From assembly GCF_008831285.2 (NCBI RefSeq), contig NW_022204697.1:1-29092 (forward strand): 29,092 nt of DNA, written 5' to 3'. Positions 1 through 8,673 of the stretch are shown here, one piece after another. The position numbers and the translations under genes are program-made. A model generated the notes under the pieces. It was not told where the DNA came from, ran no database searches, and saw only the letters and a program-made list of their open reading frames with translations. The stretch's first letter is position 1. The number at the start of each line of letters is the position of its first letter. The DNA comes from Nymphaea colorata. Taxonomy: Eukaryota; Streptophyta; Magnoliopsida; Nymphaeales; Nymphaeaceae.

Positions 1-60
1 TTCAACGGTTGTTTTTTCCACCGGTAAATCGTGTCGTAACCTGTACAATGAAAGAAGCAC

Positions 61-266
61 ATATTACCACTATTATTTGAAGCAAGCATGCAACCGCCCA
101 CTTCAGCTGCCTCCTATCACTCAAGTGTCCCCCCCCCCCTCTCTGTTTTGTGATTGACACTTGCCTCTTTCTATTTTCATATTTCATGTTAGCTCTGTTT
201 TGTTTTGATTTACTTTTTTCTCAACAACATGTTAAGATTTAACCAAGGTTGTATGTTGAATTAAAC
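61..266. repeat. Diverged dispersed repeat, copy 1
   Basis: This stretch aligns by eye, in the same orientation, with 3174-3409. Shared landmarks in order are ACCACTATTATTTG, a pyrimidine-rich stretch (here with an 11-C run at 129-139), TCTGTTTTGT(G/A)ATT, a TTCTATTTCA-like stretch, TTTTTTCTCA, and AAGGTTGTATGTTGAAT. The copies differ by many substitutions and small indels, so they are old. Antisense reading frames cover both copies and share a short SDR-Q-LK-like stretch, but nothing in them is recognisable as a gene. The copy may start before position 61, possibly outside the window. Likely an old transposable-element remnant of unknown class. Confidence 0.6.
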
Positions 267-2096
267 CATGTCAAATTTACCATGTTTCTTATACTCATCA
301 TGACATCTGCAGCCACACAAACAGTCTAAAGTTATCTCTAACAAACAATGTACCTTAATCACATATAGATGTACATGTTTTGAACATTAATTGAGATGGC
401 CAAAAATCTAGTTCAAAATCCAATTTGTTGGTAGATGACATTATTTGAGACTGTTTTTTTTTAATTCATGGCAAGTACTGTTCTCAAGAAATTCAAAGCA
501 ATTGAATAAGCCAGAAATTTTCAGGACTTGTTTTCTAATGACCCAATTTCAGCAAGTGACCAGAAGGCCCATCCTACCCTTGGGCCTACACTATTATCTG
601 CACAAAGATCAGAAAGGAAAGATCTTGTGGAAGAAAATATAAAAAATAAAGGATGTGAAATGAAAAGCTGCTAACTAGTAGGTAAAAACTGAATGTTTCC
701 ACCGGCTCAGCCTTTCCAACCTCTTGATCCTAGAATGCAGTCCCAAACTGAAACTCAACCAGTCACACAGGCAAACATAAGGTGCAGTGCACATGCAAAT
801 GGAAGCAAGAAGTCCACAGGAAATACTGAAGAAGTTTCTTTAGAACTGTCTGTTTCACAATTTTAATGAAGACTGGAAAATATAATGTCATTTAAGGCTA
901 CTTCTCCATGTTAATATAAAAATAATCAACTATGAAACTGTTCATTTACCAATTACAACTTTTCAATGAAATAAGTCTTGTTTATAGGGAAACATTGACT
1001 CGTTATAGAAAATATGACATCCTTTTAAAGTGCCCCTCCCACAATTAAGGAACTGAGTTTCAGAAGTACCTATGGCTAATAAAAGGTTATGGAAGACTGA
1101 CTTTTTTTTTATCCTATCTCTACTGAGGAACTTCAAGACTGATGACCTTAAAAAAATTCACTCTCAGTGGATGCTGGCAATGCAATGTGGTTGGACCCTC
1201 ATGTTGGCTTGAATGAATCAGCCTTTAGAGGAGGGTGAGTCAGGGCCTGCTACTAAAGAGCATAGCAAGTTACAAGTCTCAGTAGGACATGTATTTTTAT
1301 TACTATAGGTTAGGTGAGGTTACCATTATCCTTTTTTTGGCAACGAATCTTATGTGTCCCTAATAAAGGGAATCTGTAAATTTTTCAAGGTTTCAAAACC
1401 AAAAAGGCATGGAAGCACATGAGATGTAGCTCCAGTTCCTTCAGAAAAGGTAAGATCTTTGGTGCAAAAAGAATGGACCAATAAGATAACAAAGAAAAAT
1501 AAACGGCTCCAATTCCTATCTCTGTTTATGTGAAATATACCACATATATAATCATCATTCACATTATCGATTGACAAGAATTTTCAGCAATCAGAAAATC
1601 CAAATACTGTAATGTTTTCAAATAGATGAATTTCTTTGTATGACGAAGGGTGTTAAAAAGATTGAAAAGTTGTTTGACGTAATAAAATGATTGACAAACA
1701 CCTGCTTCATTAATTGAAGAAAAATGTTAACATCTCGAGCAATTTCTATGAAAAAAATCACATTTTGTACATACACTCTCCATGGGCATTTTTTTATTAA
1801 TATTGCTACTTATAAAATAGACGAAAATATTGAAGAAATTCTCAAAAAGATGTGGCCCATAAAAATCTTTCTATTCAGGTATTTTCGTTTTATTTGGGTA
1901 AAATGGTCTTTTCATACTTAAAAACAGTGGAGCTTGTGCCTATAGGTAATTGTATAAATATAAATGGTTACTTGTAACTTTTCAGAAGAAAAATGCATCA
2001 AACCTAATCGGTCTCATTAATTATTTGTCTAGCGACACATATATATATGTGTGTGTGTGGATTTGTAAAGTGGTGCATGGATTGATGAGTTCGATT
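267..2096. other. Gene-free AT-rich region
   Basis: I see no exon with credible splice sites, no RNA gene and no recognisable transposon protein here. Short open frames at 445-642, 1350-1577 and 1724-1921 are AT-rich and low in complexity and do not resemble known proteins. A short TA/TG simple repeat lies at 2039-2060. The stretch reads as intergenic or intronic plant DNA. Confidence 0.5.
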
Positions 2097-2170
2097 CAAT
2101 GACGGTAGAAGGTATTCATACTCCGCCCATATACTGCATTATTCGTTCGTTACAAAAGAATCTCATCTTA
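2097..2170 (+). repeat. Left inverted-repeat arm of the fold-back element
   Basis: This 74-bp arm pairs with 2548-2622. The longest exact match is GGTATTCATACTCC (2111-2124). Confidence 0.7.
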
Positions 2171-2547
2171 TGCTGATGTACCATCTGGGGTTCTTCTCAA
2201 TGACAAACAGTCATTTATTGCAACATCATACTACTAATGGTATCAGCTTGGTTTTGAATTGAAATAACATTGTTGTATTCAATGACATGGATGTCAAAAA
2301 AAAAACATAGAGTAGAAAGAAAACCCAACTCCTAGGTTGGACCACTAATCATTTGTTTGTTGGCAACCTCTTCCTAAATATGCTCAAGTGTTATTCCGTA
2401 CACTAAGGCATGAATGTGTTTGCAGTACAATAACTAGAACTATGTACAAGACAATCTTAGGCATCTAAGCCTTTTGTTATGAGAAACATTACTAAAAATA
2501 AATTGATATTCAAAAACTTTTCAGATCTTCCTCCAGAGGTTTTTTTA

Positions 2548-2622
2548 TAAGGTGAGATTCTTTATACATAACGGATGATGCAGTATACAAGGTGGAGTAT
2601 GAATACCTTCCTGCCATCATTG
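2548..2622 (-). repeat. Right inverted-repeat arm of the fold-back element
   Basis: This 75-bp arm is the inverted partner of 2097-2170. GGAGTATGAATACC (2593-2606) matches the left arm exactly when reversed. Confidence 0.7.
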
Positions 2623-3173
2623 TATATATACAAGAAAATCTCTTGTCGAGTGAACCAAATTGACTTCAGACTCTGATTCTTTCGAGCAACTTCCCTTCAA
2701 CTCTTGCAACCTTTCCACAGAAAATAGATAGCCCTCACCACCATCATCTCTAATTAGCATGGCATTGTCATCTGTCAACAGCTGACCATTGCATCACGTG
2801 GCAGAGTTTTGTTCCCCCTTACTGCATGGATGCAGAAGGAACACATTGCCTAAGACATTTTTGGTTAAAAGGCATGGAAATATTTACTGGAGCCTATACA
2901 TGTTTCTTGAGGGGTACAAATTATGTTTGTGCTATTCTTTAATCATAATAACCTATACAGGTGATGAATGCAACTGGGACAGTCCAATACCGATGACGGT
3001 TACAACTGGTGTAGATCTCTAACGATGATGTAGTTCGCAGCCGTATATACTTATACTGGTGAATGTCTCGCTGCTAAGGTATTTATATTGGTGTTCTCTA
3101 GCACCAGTAGAAATTTCACCTTTATAAACCTATAACAGCGATTTACCACCACTATATTACCTGAACCCATAAC
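2623..3173. other. Gene-free region between repeats
   Basis: An open frame at 2789-3022 has no recognisable domain and no supporting splice or promoter context. I see nothing else assignable. Confidence 0.45.
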
Positions 3174-3409
3174 GTAACCACCACTGTTATTTGGATCACA
3201 CAACTCAACGGACGAAATGTGCACCTTGAGTGTCTGCCTATCGCTCATGTCCATCTCTCCCTCTACCTCTGTTTTGTAATTAATGCTTGTATTTTTTTTC
3301 ATTTTTCTATTTCACATTGTTTTTGTTTAATTTTTTTCTCAGCCGCATGGTAGAATTAGATAAAAGCGATAAGTGTTAATTTATTGAAGGTTGTATGTTG
3401 AATGAAATA
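3174..3409. repeat. Diverged dispersed repeat, copy 2
   Basis: Direct-orientation partner of 61-266. It shares ACCACTGTTATTTGG, the CTCATGTCC/CTCTCCCTC pyrimidine-rich stretch, TCTGTTTTGTAATT, TTTTTTTCTCA and AAGGTTGTATGTTGAAT. Near its end it carries about 20 bp more than copy 1 (around 3350-3380). The copies are 3.1 kb apart and flank the fold-back element. That could be the outline of a larger decayed element, but no coding remnant lies between them. Confidence 0.6.
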
Positions 3410-3820
3410 GTATAAGTTAATAAATGTTGGATAAAAATGATAGAGTTTAGTGAATTTATTGAACTTATAACCATTTGACCAAACCAGTGCTCTCATGAGT
3501 ATGTTGTTTAAATAAACCAAAGTAATGTTTATTTTCATCTGCAGTACTTATAAGGAATTAAATATTTTGCAAACTTTTATGTATAATTGTCGATAACAAC
3601 TAATTAAACTTTCTCGCAAATAGCAAAACAGTCCATCCTTCATGTCTGATTTTGGCACCAGAAAAAAAATGGTTTTTTTGCTCTTGTTTTTAATTTCTGA
3701 CATGTTTTTTGTTGATATAATATGTTAGATTATTTTTGCCATGAAACTTAGGCTTCACTATGCATCGCTTAGCTACACATTGCATCACCAACTTAGTGCA
3801 TTGCTTCACCTTGTTGTACT
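3410..3820. other. AT-rich spacer without genes
   Basis: Strongly AT-rich, with poly-A and poly-T runs near 3660-3680 and many stops in all frames. CATCA/TTGCATC-like words recur locally around 3760-3800. No gene is seen. Confidence 0.45.
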
Positions 3821-4064
3821 TCACAACAAATCATCAGTTTCACCATTTAGGTCCTTCTCAACGACCTCCTCTTGGGGATCTGGAACAAAAGAACTATCAA
3901 AGGCAGAAGATGAAGACGACTGCCGGCCATCATTGATTGCATCAGTTTGCTGTGTTCTCCCTTGAACAAAACCAGCTTGATTTTGTTATTGAGATTGCAA
4001 AGACGTTGATGAGAATGTGGTGCCATGCTCCCTTGTAGTCTGTCTAGATGAATTTTCATCCATT
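3821..4064 (-). pseudogene. Candidate last exon of an unidentified Ser/Gln-rich protein, with a premature stop
   Basis: On the minus strand a pyrimidine-rich tract ending TTTCTTTGCAG gives a good 3' splice site just before 4064. After it a single frame runs 81 codons to TGA at 3823-3821, starting MDENSSRQTTREHG. It is rich in Ser, Gln and Thr, contains DGRQSSSSSAFDSSFVPDPQ and ends acidic with EEVVEKDLNGETDDLL. One in-frame TAA interrupts it at 3988-3986, inside a Gln-rich stretch where CAA would be expected. Either the real protein ends at that TAA or this is a decayed exon. A different frame over the same bases (3847-4158) is also open, but its composition is less protein-like. No upstream exon on this strand could be identified and I do not recognise the family. 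Confidence 0.3.
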
Positions 4065-5060
4065 CTGCAAAGAAATCTGAATGAGAACTAAAACCACCAG
4101 AATCATTATCGCCCATACCTGGTTTTACATACGTGTCTAATGGCAAGCATAAGGGCATAGCAAGTGCTAAACTAGAAATCAGTAACTAATGACATTGACG
4201 ACAGAAAATTCCAAAGATATTAGCACAAACATAAGATTTAGTTGTTAAATTATGCAATTACTAAATGAATAATATTCAAAATAATAGAAGAAAGCAATTG
4301 ACTTGCTGTTTTCAATGTCTACATAAAAAATTGTAATGCAGTTTTGTCTCCAACTTGCAATAAAGGTCCACTACATCATTTGTATACTAACAACTACTCG
4401 GAGTATGCATCAACAGTAATGAAGGATATCAAAGAGAGGAGATCCATCTCAGCCATCTGGTTAAAGAGAAACATACATAATTGAGGCATTCTAATTACAA
4501 AATACACAAATGTTTGGCATGGCATGCAGAAATGCAGTCTGAGATCTTCCTCGGGTTGTCTTCCTTTAAAAGTAATCAATGGTGTTTGCCCATGGGCTAC
4601 CATCTCTTTGAAACTTTTTTATTCTAGAAGATACCAGGTATGTGTTTTAGGCTTTTAGCAGTCCTTTCAGACAGCGAAAACATAAACTGCATTATGCAGA
4701 TAAAGATACCATGCATAAGCCCATTTCATGATGTTTCATGAAGCCTTATAGCTTTCTTGAATCAAACTGAACTCCCCTGTGGCATCATTCTATGAAGGGG
4801 ATTTGCTGATCAAGTTGCAATAAAACAAAAAAGTAGAAATCAACTTGTTGATCCTGTTTGCAATAAATTAAGGAGAGTTCCCCCACTCAGATGCCTTTCC
4901 TTGGAACTTGCTGATCATGCCTTAACTAAGAATCCTCCCAAGACCATTACATTTCATCTAGCCTGAATCCAATCGAGTCGAATCAAATCACTGAGTTCAA
5001 AAATCTAAACTATTTGATGCAAATGTTAAAGACACAAGAAAATGCAGAATGAAGTGAATG
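4065..5060. other. Non-coding region with small local duplications
   Basis: I find no exon with convincing homology. A minus-strand open frame at 4394-4603 includes a CCAG|ATGGCTGAGATGG context that could be a splice acceptor, but the protein is not recognisable. A short word set, TTG(C/T)TGATC...TTGCAATAAA, occurs at about 4804-4827 and again at about 4843-4867, which suggests a local duplication of about 38 bp. Confidence 0.4.
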
Positions 5061-5381
5061 TGCACTTTCCTTTATTATGGCCCATACCAGCAACCAACTT
5101 AAAAGAGTTAGAAGTGTAGCAGAAAATCAATTTCATGCTGGTAATCTCGAAGACACCCATTACTAATCTGTGTGTGGAGAGAAAGAGAGATCGGGAGAGA
5201 TCTGTACTTGGGAAGCATGCACTACCCATTACTAATATGTATGCAGAGAGAGAGAGAGAGATCTGTACTTGGGAAACATGCACCTTCCCTTTATGGTCTG
5301 TAATAACAGCAAACTTATAAGAATTAGAAGCATAGCAGAAAAGCAAATTCATGCTTATAATCTTGAAGACACCCATTACTA

Positions 5382-5438
<57 letters not shown>
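5061..5438. repeat. Nested local tandem duplication of about 218 bp
   Basis: Positions from 5061 recur from about 5279. Both copies carry TGCAC(T/C)TT(T)CC, a TTAGAAG(T/C)(G/A)TAGCAGAAAA stretch, TTCATGCT-(G/T)-(G/A)TAATCT and GAAGACACCCATTACTAAT. A smaller module, ACCCATTACTAAT(A/C)TGT followed by GA-rich sequence, occurs three times (about 5155, 5224 and 5372). Twice it is followed by GAGATCTGTACTTGGGAA. The pattern suggests repeated slippage or unequal exchange around GA tracts. Confidence 0.65.
5385..5438. repeat. Compound microsatellite (TG)15(AG)12
   Basis: Thirty bases of perfect TG dinucleotides (5385-5414) are followed directly by 24 bases of perfect AG dinucleotides (5415-5438). 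A shorter GA tract lies near 5246-5262 in the preceding duplication copy. Confidence 0.95.
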
Positions 5439-5886
5439 GCCTTTTGTTTTTACTAAGAAATGTTTATTGATGTCTGCAAGGTATCACTCACTCCAGATGT
5501 TTAGGTGAAGAGGAAAAAGGAACATAGAAAGCTTTAGTATATATTGTGAATAAGATTGGGCTTATCCGAGCATTAGATATTTGAGTTGGGGAACAACTAA
5601 AATTTATTAGTTTTACTGAGGATTTGCACAACGTTTTTTCTACTCTTTCTCTAAAGTGTGTCATCAAATCAAATTTAATTTTCTTGAGAATTTATTTTAT
5701 GGACATTGGACGAAAATGATGGAAGCTATAACTACCCTATGATATGCATGTGCATGTATTATTTACAATACGTTGATATGCATGTGAACTATATTCTAAA
5801 AGATAGTGCATTGAAGCTTTTATGTTGCATGCCATGAAAGAGATGTCACTTATGGGATTGTTCAGTGATTGAGTCTTACCTTACAG
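5439..5886. other. Intron-like sequence before the AUG7 exon
   Basis: AT-rich sequence with no open frame of note. It ends in TCTTACCTTACAG, a good plant 3' splice site. The AUG7 exon encoding the preceding residues was not found here or anywhere upstream in the window. Confidence 0.5.
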
Positions 5887-5978
5887 GGCAGAGGTAGCTA
5901 TGAAGATCATTCTGATATACTCCATCTTATTGTAGACCTTGTGGAGGCAAGCTGCTATGCTGACAACCCTGAATGGAG
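5887..5978 (+). CDS. AUG7: AUG7 (augmin subunit 7) internal exon, partial gene
   Basis: AUG7 is one of the eight subunits of plant augmin, which brings gamma-tubulin complexes to existing microtubules so that new ones branch from them in the spindle and phragmoplast. This 92-nt exon starts in phase 0 after TTACAG and ends WAG|GT-style at 5978. It encodes 30 residues beginning GRGSYEDHSDI, with the family stretch IVDLVEASCYADNPEW. From memory, Arabidopsis AUG7 has GHGTYEDR and IVDLVEASLFSDNQEW here. The final two bases join the first base of the next exon to give Ser, the expected residue. The exon is fully open and well conserved, so it looks recently or currently functional. The protein is usually about 330 residues; this exon covers roughly residues 95-125. 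Confidence 0.85.
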
Positions 5979-6110
5979 GTTAACATGATTCTGAACCTTA
6001 AAGTGAAAATTTAACAAGCTAAGCAATAGCCACTTCTCATGAAAAGTTCTTAGTTCAATTATGAATAGTTTTAGTCATTTTATCCTATCTAAGCTGCATT
6101 TTCTTTCCAG

Positions 6111-6236
6111 TGTTGATAAACAAGTTGCCAAAGATATTCAACTCTTAGATTCTATTGCTGAAAAACAAACACAGATACTTTCTGAAGAGTGCATGCTGTT
6201 TCCAGCAGATGTTCAGATCCAATCGTTGTATCCCCT
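6111..6236 (+). CDS. AUG7: AUG7 (augmin subunit 7) next internal exon, partial gene
   Basis: This 126-nt exon follows a 132-bp intron (5979-6110, GT...TTTCCAG). It completes the split Ser codon, then encodes 41 residues including [17 protein letters not shown] and [17 protein letters not shown]. These are recognisable family sequences: Arabidopsis has [16 protein letters not shown] and [16 protein letters not shown]. It ends CCCCT|GTAAGT, a strong 5' splice site that leaves two bases of the expected Leu codon. The next family segment, beginning PDVSEL, was not found between 6237 and 10646. Downstream of that lies only satellite. So the next exon is either beyond the window or absent. Intact frame and splice sites argue against long-term decay. 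Confidence 0.85.
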
Positions 6237-6371
6237 GTAAGTGTTTACCTATAAACACTGGAATGAGTTCATAAGTATACTTGTGGTTTTCTTTTGTATT
6301 CACTGTCTGCTATGTATCTAAAACGTTTTCCTATTCAGTAAAAAAGAAAAACAGTAAAATCTTTTGTTTGG
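6237..6371. other. Start of an AUG7 downstream intron
   Basis: AT-rich sequence after a consensus GTAAGT donor. CCTATTCAG at 6330-6338 could be an acceptor, but what follows does not match AUG7. Confidence 0.4.
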
Positions 6372-6986
6372 AACAACACCAACATCAGAAAGAACGGCAT
6401 TCTCTTCAAAAATGAGAGATTCCATCCACATGACAGAAGAAAGGCAGAGCTTGATGAGTCTGTTCTAGCTCCAAGCTTTTTCAAAGAAAAAGGCAGGAAC
6501 ATTCAATTGTCGAGCTAATTGATAAGCATGAGTTAAGAAGTTAATGCATTTGCAAAGAAACCAGTCAAGGAACCCTCACAAAAGAAAAAGGGGATAGAGA
6601 AACAGACTCGACTTTCTATATGGAAGCCTCCAGGAAAAAAAAATTCTTTCACAGTAGGAGCCAAAATAGAAAGAGGGATTTCCAAAAATTCAGCGAGAAA
6701 TGGAAAAAAAAATTAAATATTATTCACCATTCATGTTCAAGCACTAACCTTTCCACGAAAACCTTGCAGATCTGCTCACAGAGCAACAATCGAGCCCAAA
6801 TTTGTTGCTGCAGAGAGGAAGAGACAGATTCCTGTGCTACGGTTACAGGGCGAGCCAAAATCAGTGTTTCCTAACATGGAAGCCGCTGCACAAATGATAG
6901 ATGAAGAGACAGAGGGCTTCTTCTTCAGCAAGGGCGAGAGAGACAAGGAGGGGATCAGGAGAGTGAGAGGGCGAGAGAGACAATGA
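6372..6986 (+). pseudogene. Possible decayed coding sequence, unidentified
   Basis: One frame runs through about 205 codons with only three internal stops (TAA at 6516, 6534 and 6714) before TGA at 6984-6986. It contains protein-like stretches such as HDRRKAELDESVLAPSFF, RLSIWKPPGKKNSFTVGAK and FVAAERKRQIPVLRLQGE. A possible splice acceptor, ACCTTGCAG, lies at 6761-6769, just before the last of these. The same bases also carry an open frame of 84 codons in another phase (6620-6874), so composition may explain some of the openness. No family is recognised. The 3' end runs into the GA-rich minisatellite, where the frame is low-complexity. It could be a captured or degenerate exon set, or chance in purine-rich DNA. 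Confidence 0.25.
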
Positions 6987-7054
6987 GGTTAGCAGGTGAG
7001 TGAGAGGGCGAGAGAGACGTCGAGGGAGCAGGAGAGTGAGAGGGCAAGAGAGAC
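6931..7054. repeat. GA-rich minisatellite, period 36-37 bp, four copies
   Basis: The core GAGTGAGAGGGCGAGAGAGA followed by C occurs at 6961-6981, 6998-7018 and 7034-7054 (last copy with one G-to-A change). A truncated first copy, AGGGCGAGAGAGAC, lies at 6931-6944. Spacings between copies are 37, 37 and 36 bp. The spacers differ more than the cores. Confidence 0.85.
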
Positions 7055-7275
7055 GATGACCAGCAGGCAGGACGGAGGCGACGGAGGCAGCTGCAGGCCT
7101 GCAGCAGGAGGGAGAGGGAGGCGATGCATGGGTGGGAGGCGATGCGTGGGTGCCCTAACGGGCAGAAAAATAAAACCGACAAAATGTTTCCACCTCTCGC
7201 GGTGGAAACATTTCCGAAAAAAATTCCAGAAACGTGTTTAACGGTCATAATTTTCATTCCACCTTTGATGGAATG
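7055..7275. other. GC-rich patch with palindrome and hairpins
   Basis: The patch includes a perfect 16-bp palindrome GCTGCAGGCCTGCAGC (7090-7105) and the near-repeat GGGAGGCGATGC(A/G)TGGGTG twice (about 7110-7151). A perfect 13-bp hairpin follows at 7182-7213, then a second smaller hairpin with arms CATTCCA and TGGAATG (7255-7275). GC content is far above the flanks. It could be an old gene 5' region or the end of a transposon; the sequence does not decide. A minus-strand open frame here (6955-7257) is low-complexity. Confidence 0.5.
7182..7213. repeat. Perfect 13-bp hairpin
   Basis: AAATGTTTCCACC (7182-7194) and GGTGGAAACATTT (7201-7213) are exact reverse complements separated by the six bases TCTCGC. 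Confidence 0.9.
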
Positions 7276-8673
7276 AGAAAAAATTTGAATATTTGAAAAT
7301 TTTCTCCATGGCTACAGGATATTGCCAGGCCATCAAACGGCCCCTAGAGTTTTCTTTTGTCATAGTTAGGAATGCCTAATTTTTAAGCATATTAAGAAAT
7401 ATTGCAAGCTTTTCAAATTTTAAGAACCAAAAGCCGAACTGATGATTCCCCATGCAATCCATCTCCTACAGTTCATAGAGGTAGGTTTCCAAGATAAGGA
7501 TAGGTATACTCTCTACGACTGCCTTTCCAACCAATTTATACGGCAACCATCTACATTTACATTATCCATTTATACATGAGTGGGATTTTTTATATACCTT
7601 TTTTTGCATTGGGGGCATTTGTTTGATCTGAAATATGAATTAGTTCACATTTTTCACACCAAATAAACATGTATAAACATTTAATGGGGTAACCTTTTTC
7701 ATCGAATAGAAGACTTTTTTTTGTTTTCTATTGGTCATTGTCTAAATAAACAGCTGGAAGAAACCAAAAAACTTCTTGTCTTTGTCTTTTTCTTTTCTTT
7801 TCTAGCTTCCTTCATACGATAGGCAATGATCAAACCTCTTCAAATGTTAATTCAGACTTTTGATATGTGATTTTTTATGTGCATATACATTTTATTTCAC
7901 CAATTTAATTTATATAAGTGAAATGTGTTGCGTTTTTTTCGTTTTTCATTTTTCTTTTTTTAAATATATTTTTTTAATTTTTAAACGACATTTCATTTTC
8001 TCACTTTTTTTTTGCATTTTTTTGAAAATAATGTGCTTTTTGTATACACACACAGAAGGACGCAGTGGCATCATCAATATCCTAGGTGAGAAAACATGCA
8101 TTGCATCAGTAGGAGTTGGTGTCTAGTCATAGAACTAAGTTAAATCTTGATTTATGTCTTCCAATCACTAGGCTGTTCTTATCATGCTGAACATGTTGAA
8201 TCAGCCTTTGTGCACATATTACGAAACTGCTTATATGTGAGACTTTGTTCACAAATATCCGTCAGCTTTAATACCACAGTCCTTTTTGGGCATTGTTTCG
8301 GTGTCAAGGATACTTGATGGTCTCATGACTTCCATATCTCAGGACTTCCATAGTTATTTGCAAAGCTAGAGAAAATGGATAAAATGAGTTGATCGGGAGC
8401 AAAATGTTCATTTTCTATGTGATGATGACTTGAGTGATATGGATACTGGAGTTAGATACCTATGATGTATGATTTGCTTTGGTGTAGTTCATGGCCCTTA
8501 TATTTGAAATTCTTGTGGAAGAATCAGTTAAATATCCCATTTAAGAAGGGTAAAATAGTCATTTTTAACCAACTCTTAGCACAGTTTGGTACATGTTATA
8601 GAAAGGCTATAAACTAGGACAATTGGTATAACTAAAGGCCTAATTAGACAACACCCAGAAAACCTGTAGTAGG
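7276..8673. other. T-rich gene-free region
   Basis: This stretch includes dense plus-strand T runs at about 7705-8040. A plus-strand frame at 7860-8126 is mostly Phe from the poly-T and is not taken as a gene. A CACACAG|AAGGACGCAGTGG context at about 8049-8068 resembles an exon start, but the short peptide is not recognisable. GGCCATCAAACGGCCCC at 7328-7344 resembles the end of a DNA transposon, without a visible partner. Confidence 0.4.

Larger units (their letters stand above)
2097..2622. mobile_element. Fold-back (MITE-like) element with ~74-bp terminal inverted repeats
   Basis: The left arm (2097-2170) and the reverse complement of the right arm (2548-2622) align over about 74 bp at roughly 80% identity. 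Both begin CAATGA(C/T)GG, both contain GGTATTCATACTCC, and both end AATCTCA(T/C)CTTA. The interior of about 377 bp encodes nothing recognisable; it has a short palindrome around CCTAGG near 2333. Long inverted arms around a non-coding core fit a non-autonomous DNA transposon. I could not find a convincing target-site duplication, so superfamily and exact ends are unsettled. Confidence 0.65.

Noticed and set aside
2789-3022. Plus-strand 77-codon open frame
   Set aside because: No recognisable domain, no splice or promoter support; expected by chance at this length.
6955-7257. Minus-strand 100-codon open frame
   Set aside because: It is the antisense of the GA-rich minisatellite and GC-rich patch. 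The translation is Ser/Leu/Pro low-complexity with no domain.
7328-7344. Transposon-like end GGCCATCAAACGGCCCC
   Set aside because: It resembles terminal inverted repeats of plant DNA transposons, but no inverted partner was found nearby.
7860-8126. Plus-strand 88-codon open frame with many Phe residues
   Set aside because: It is produced by poly-T sequence. The terminal GRSGIINILGEKTC stretch is eye-catching but too short to identify.
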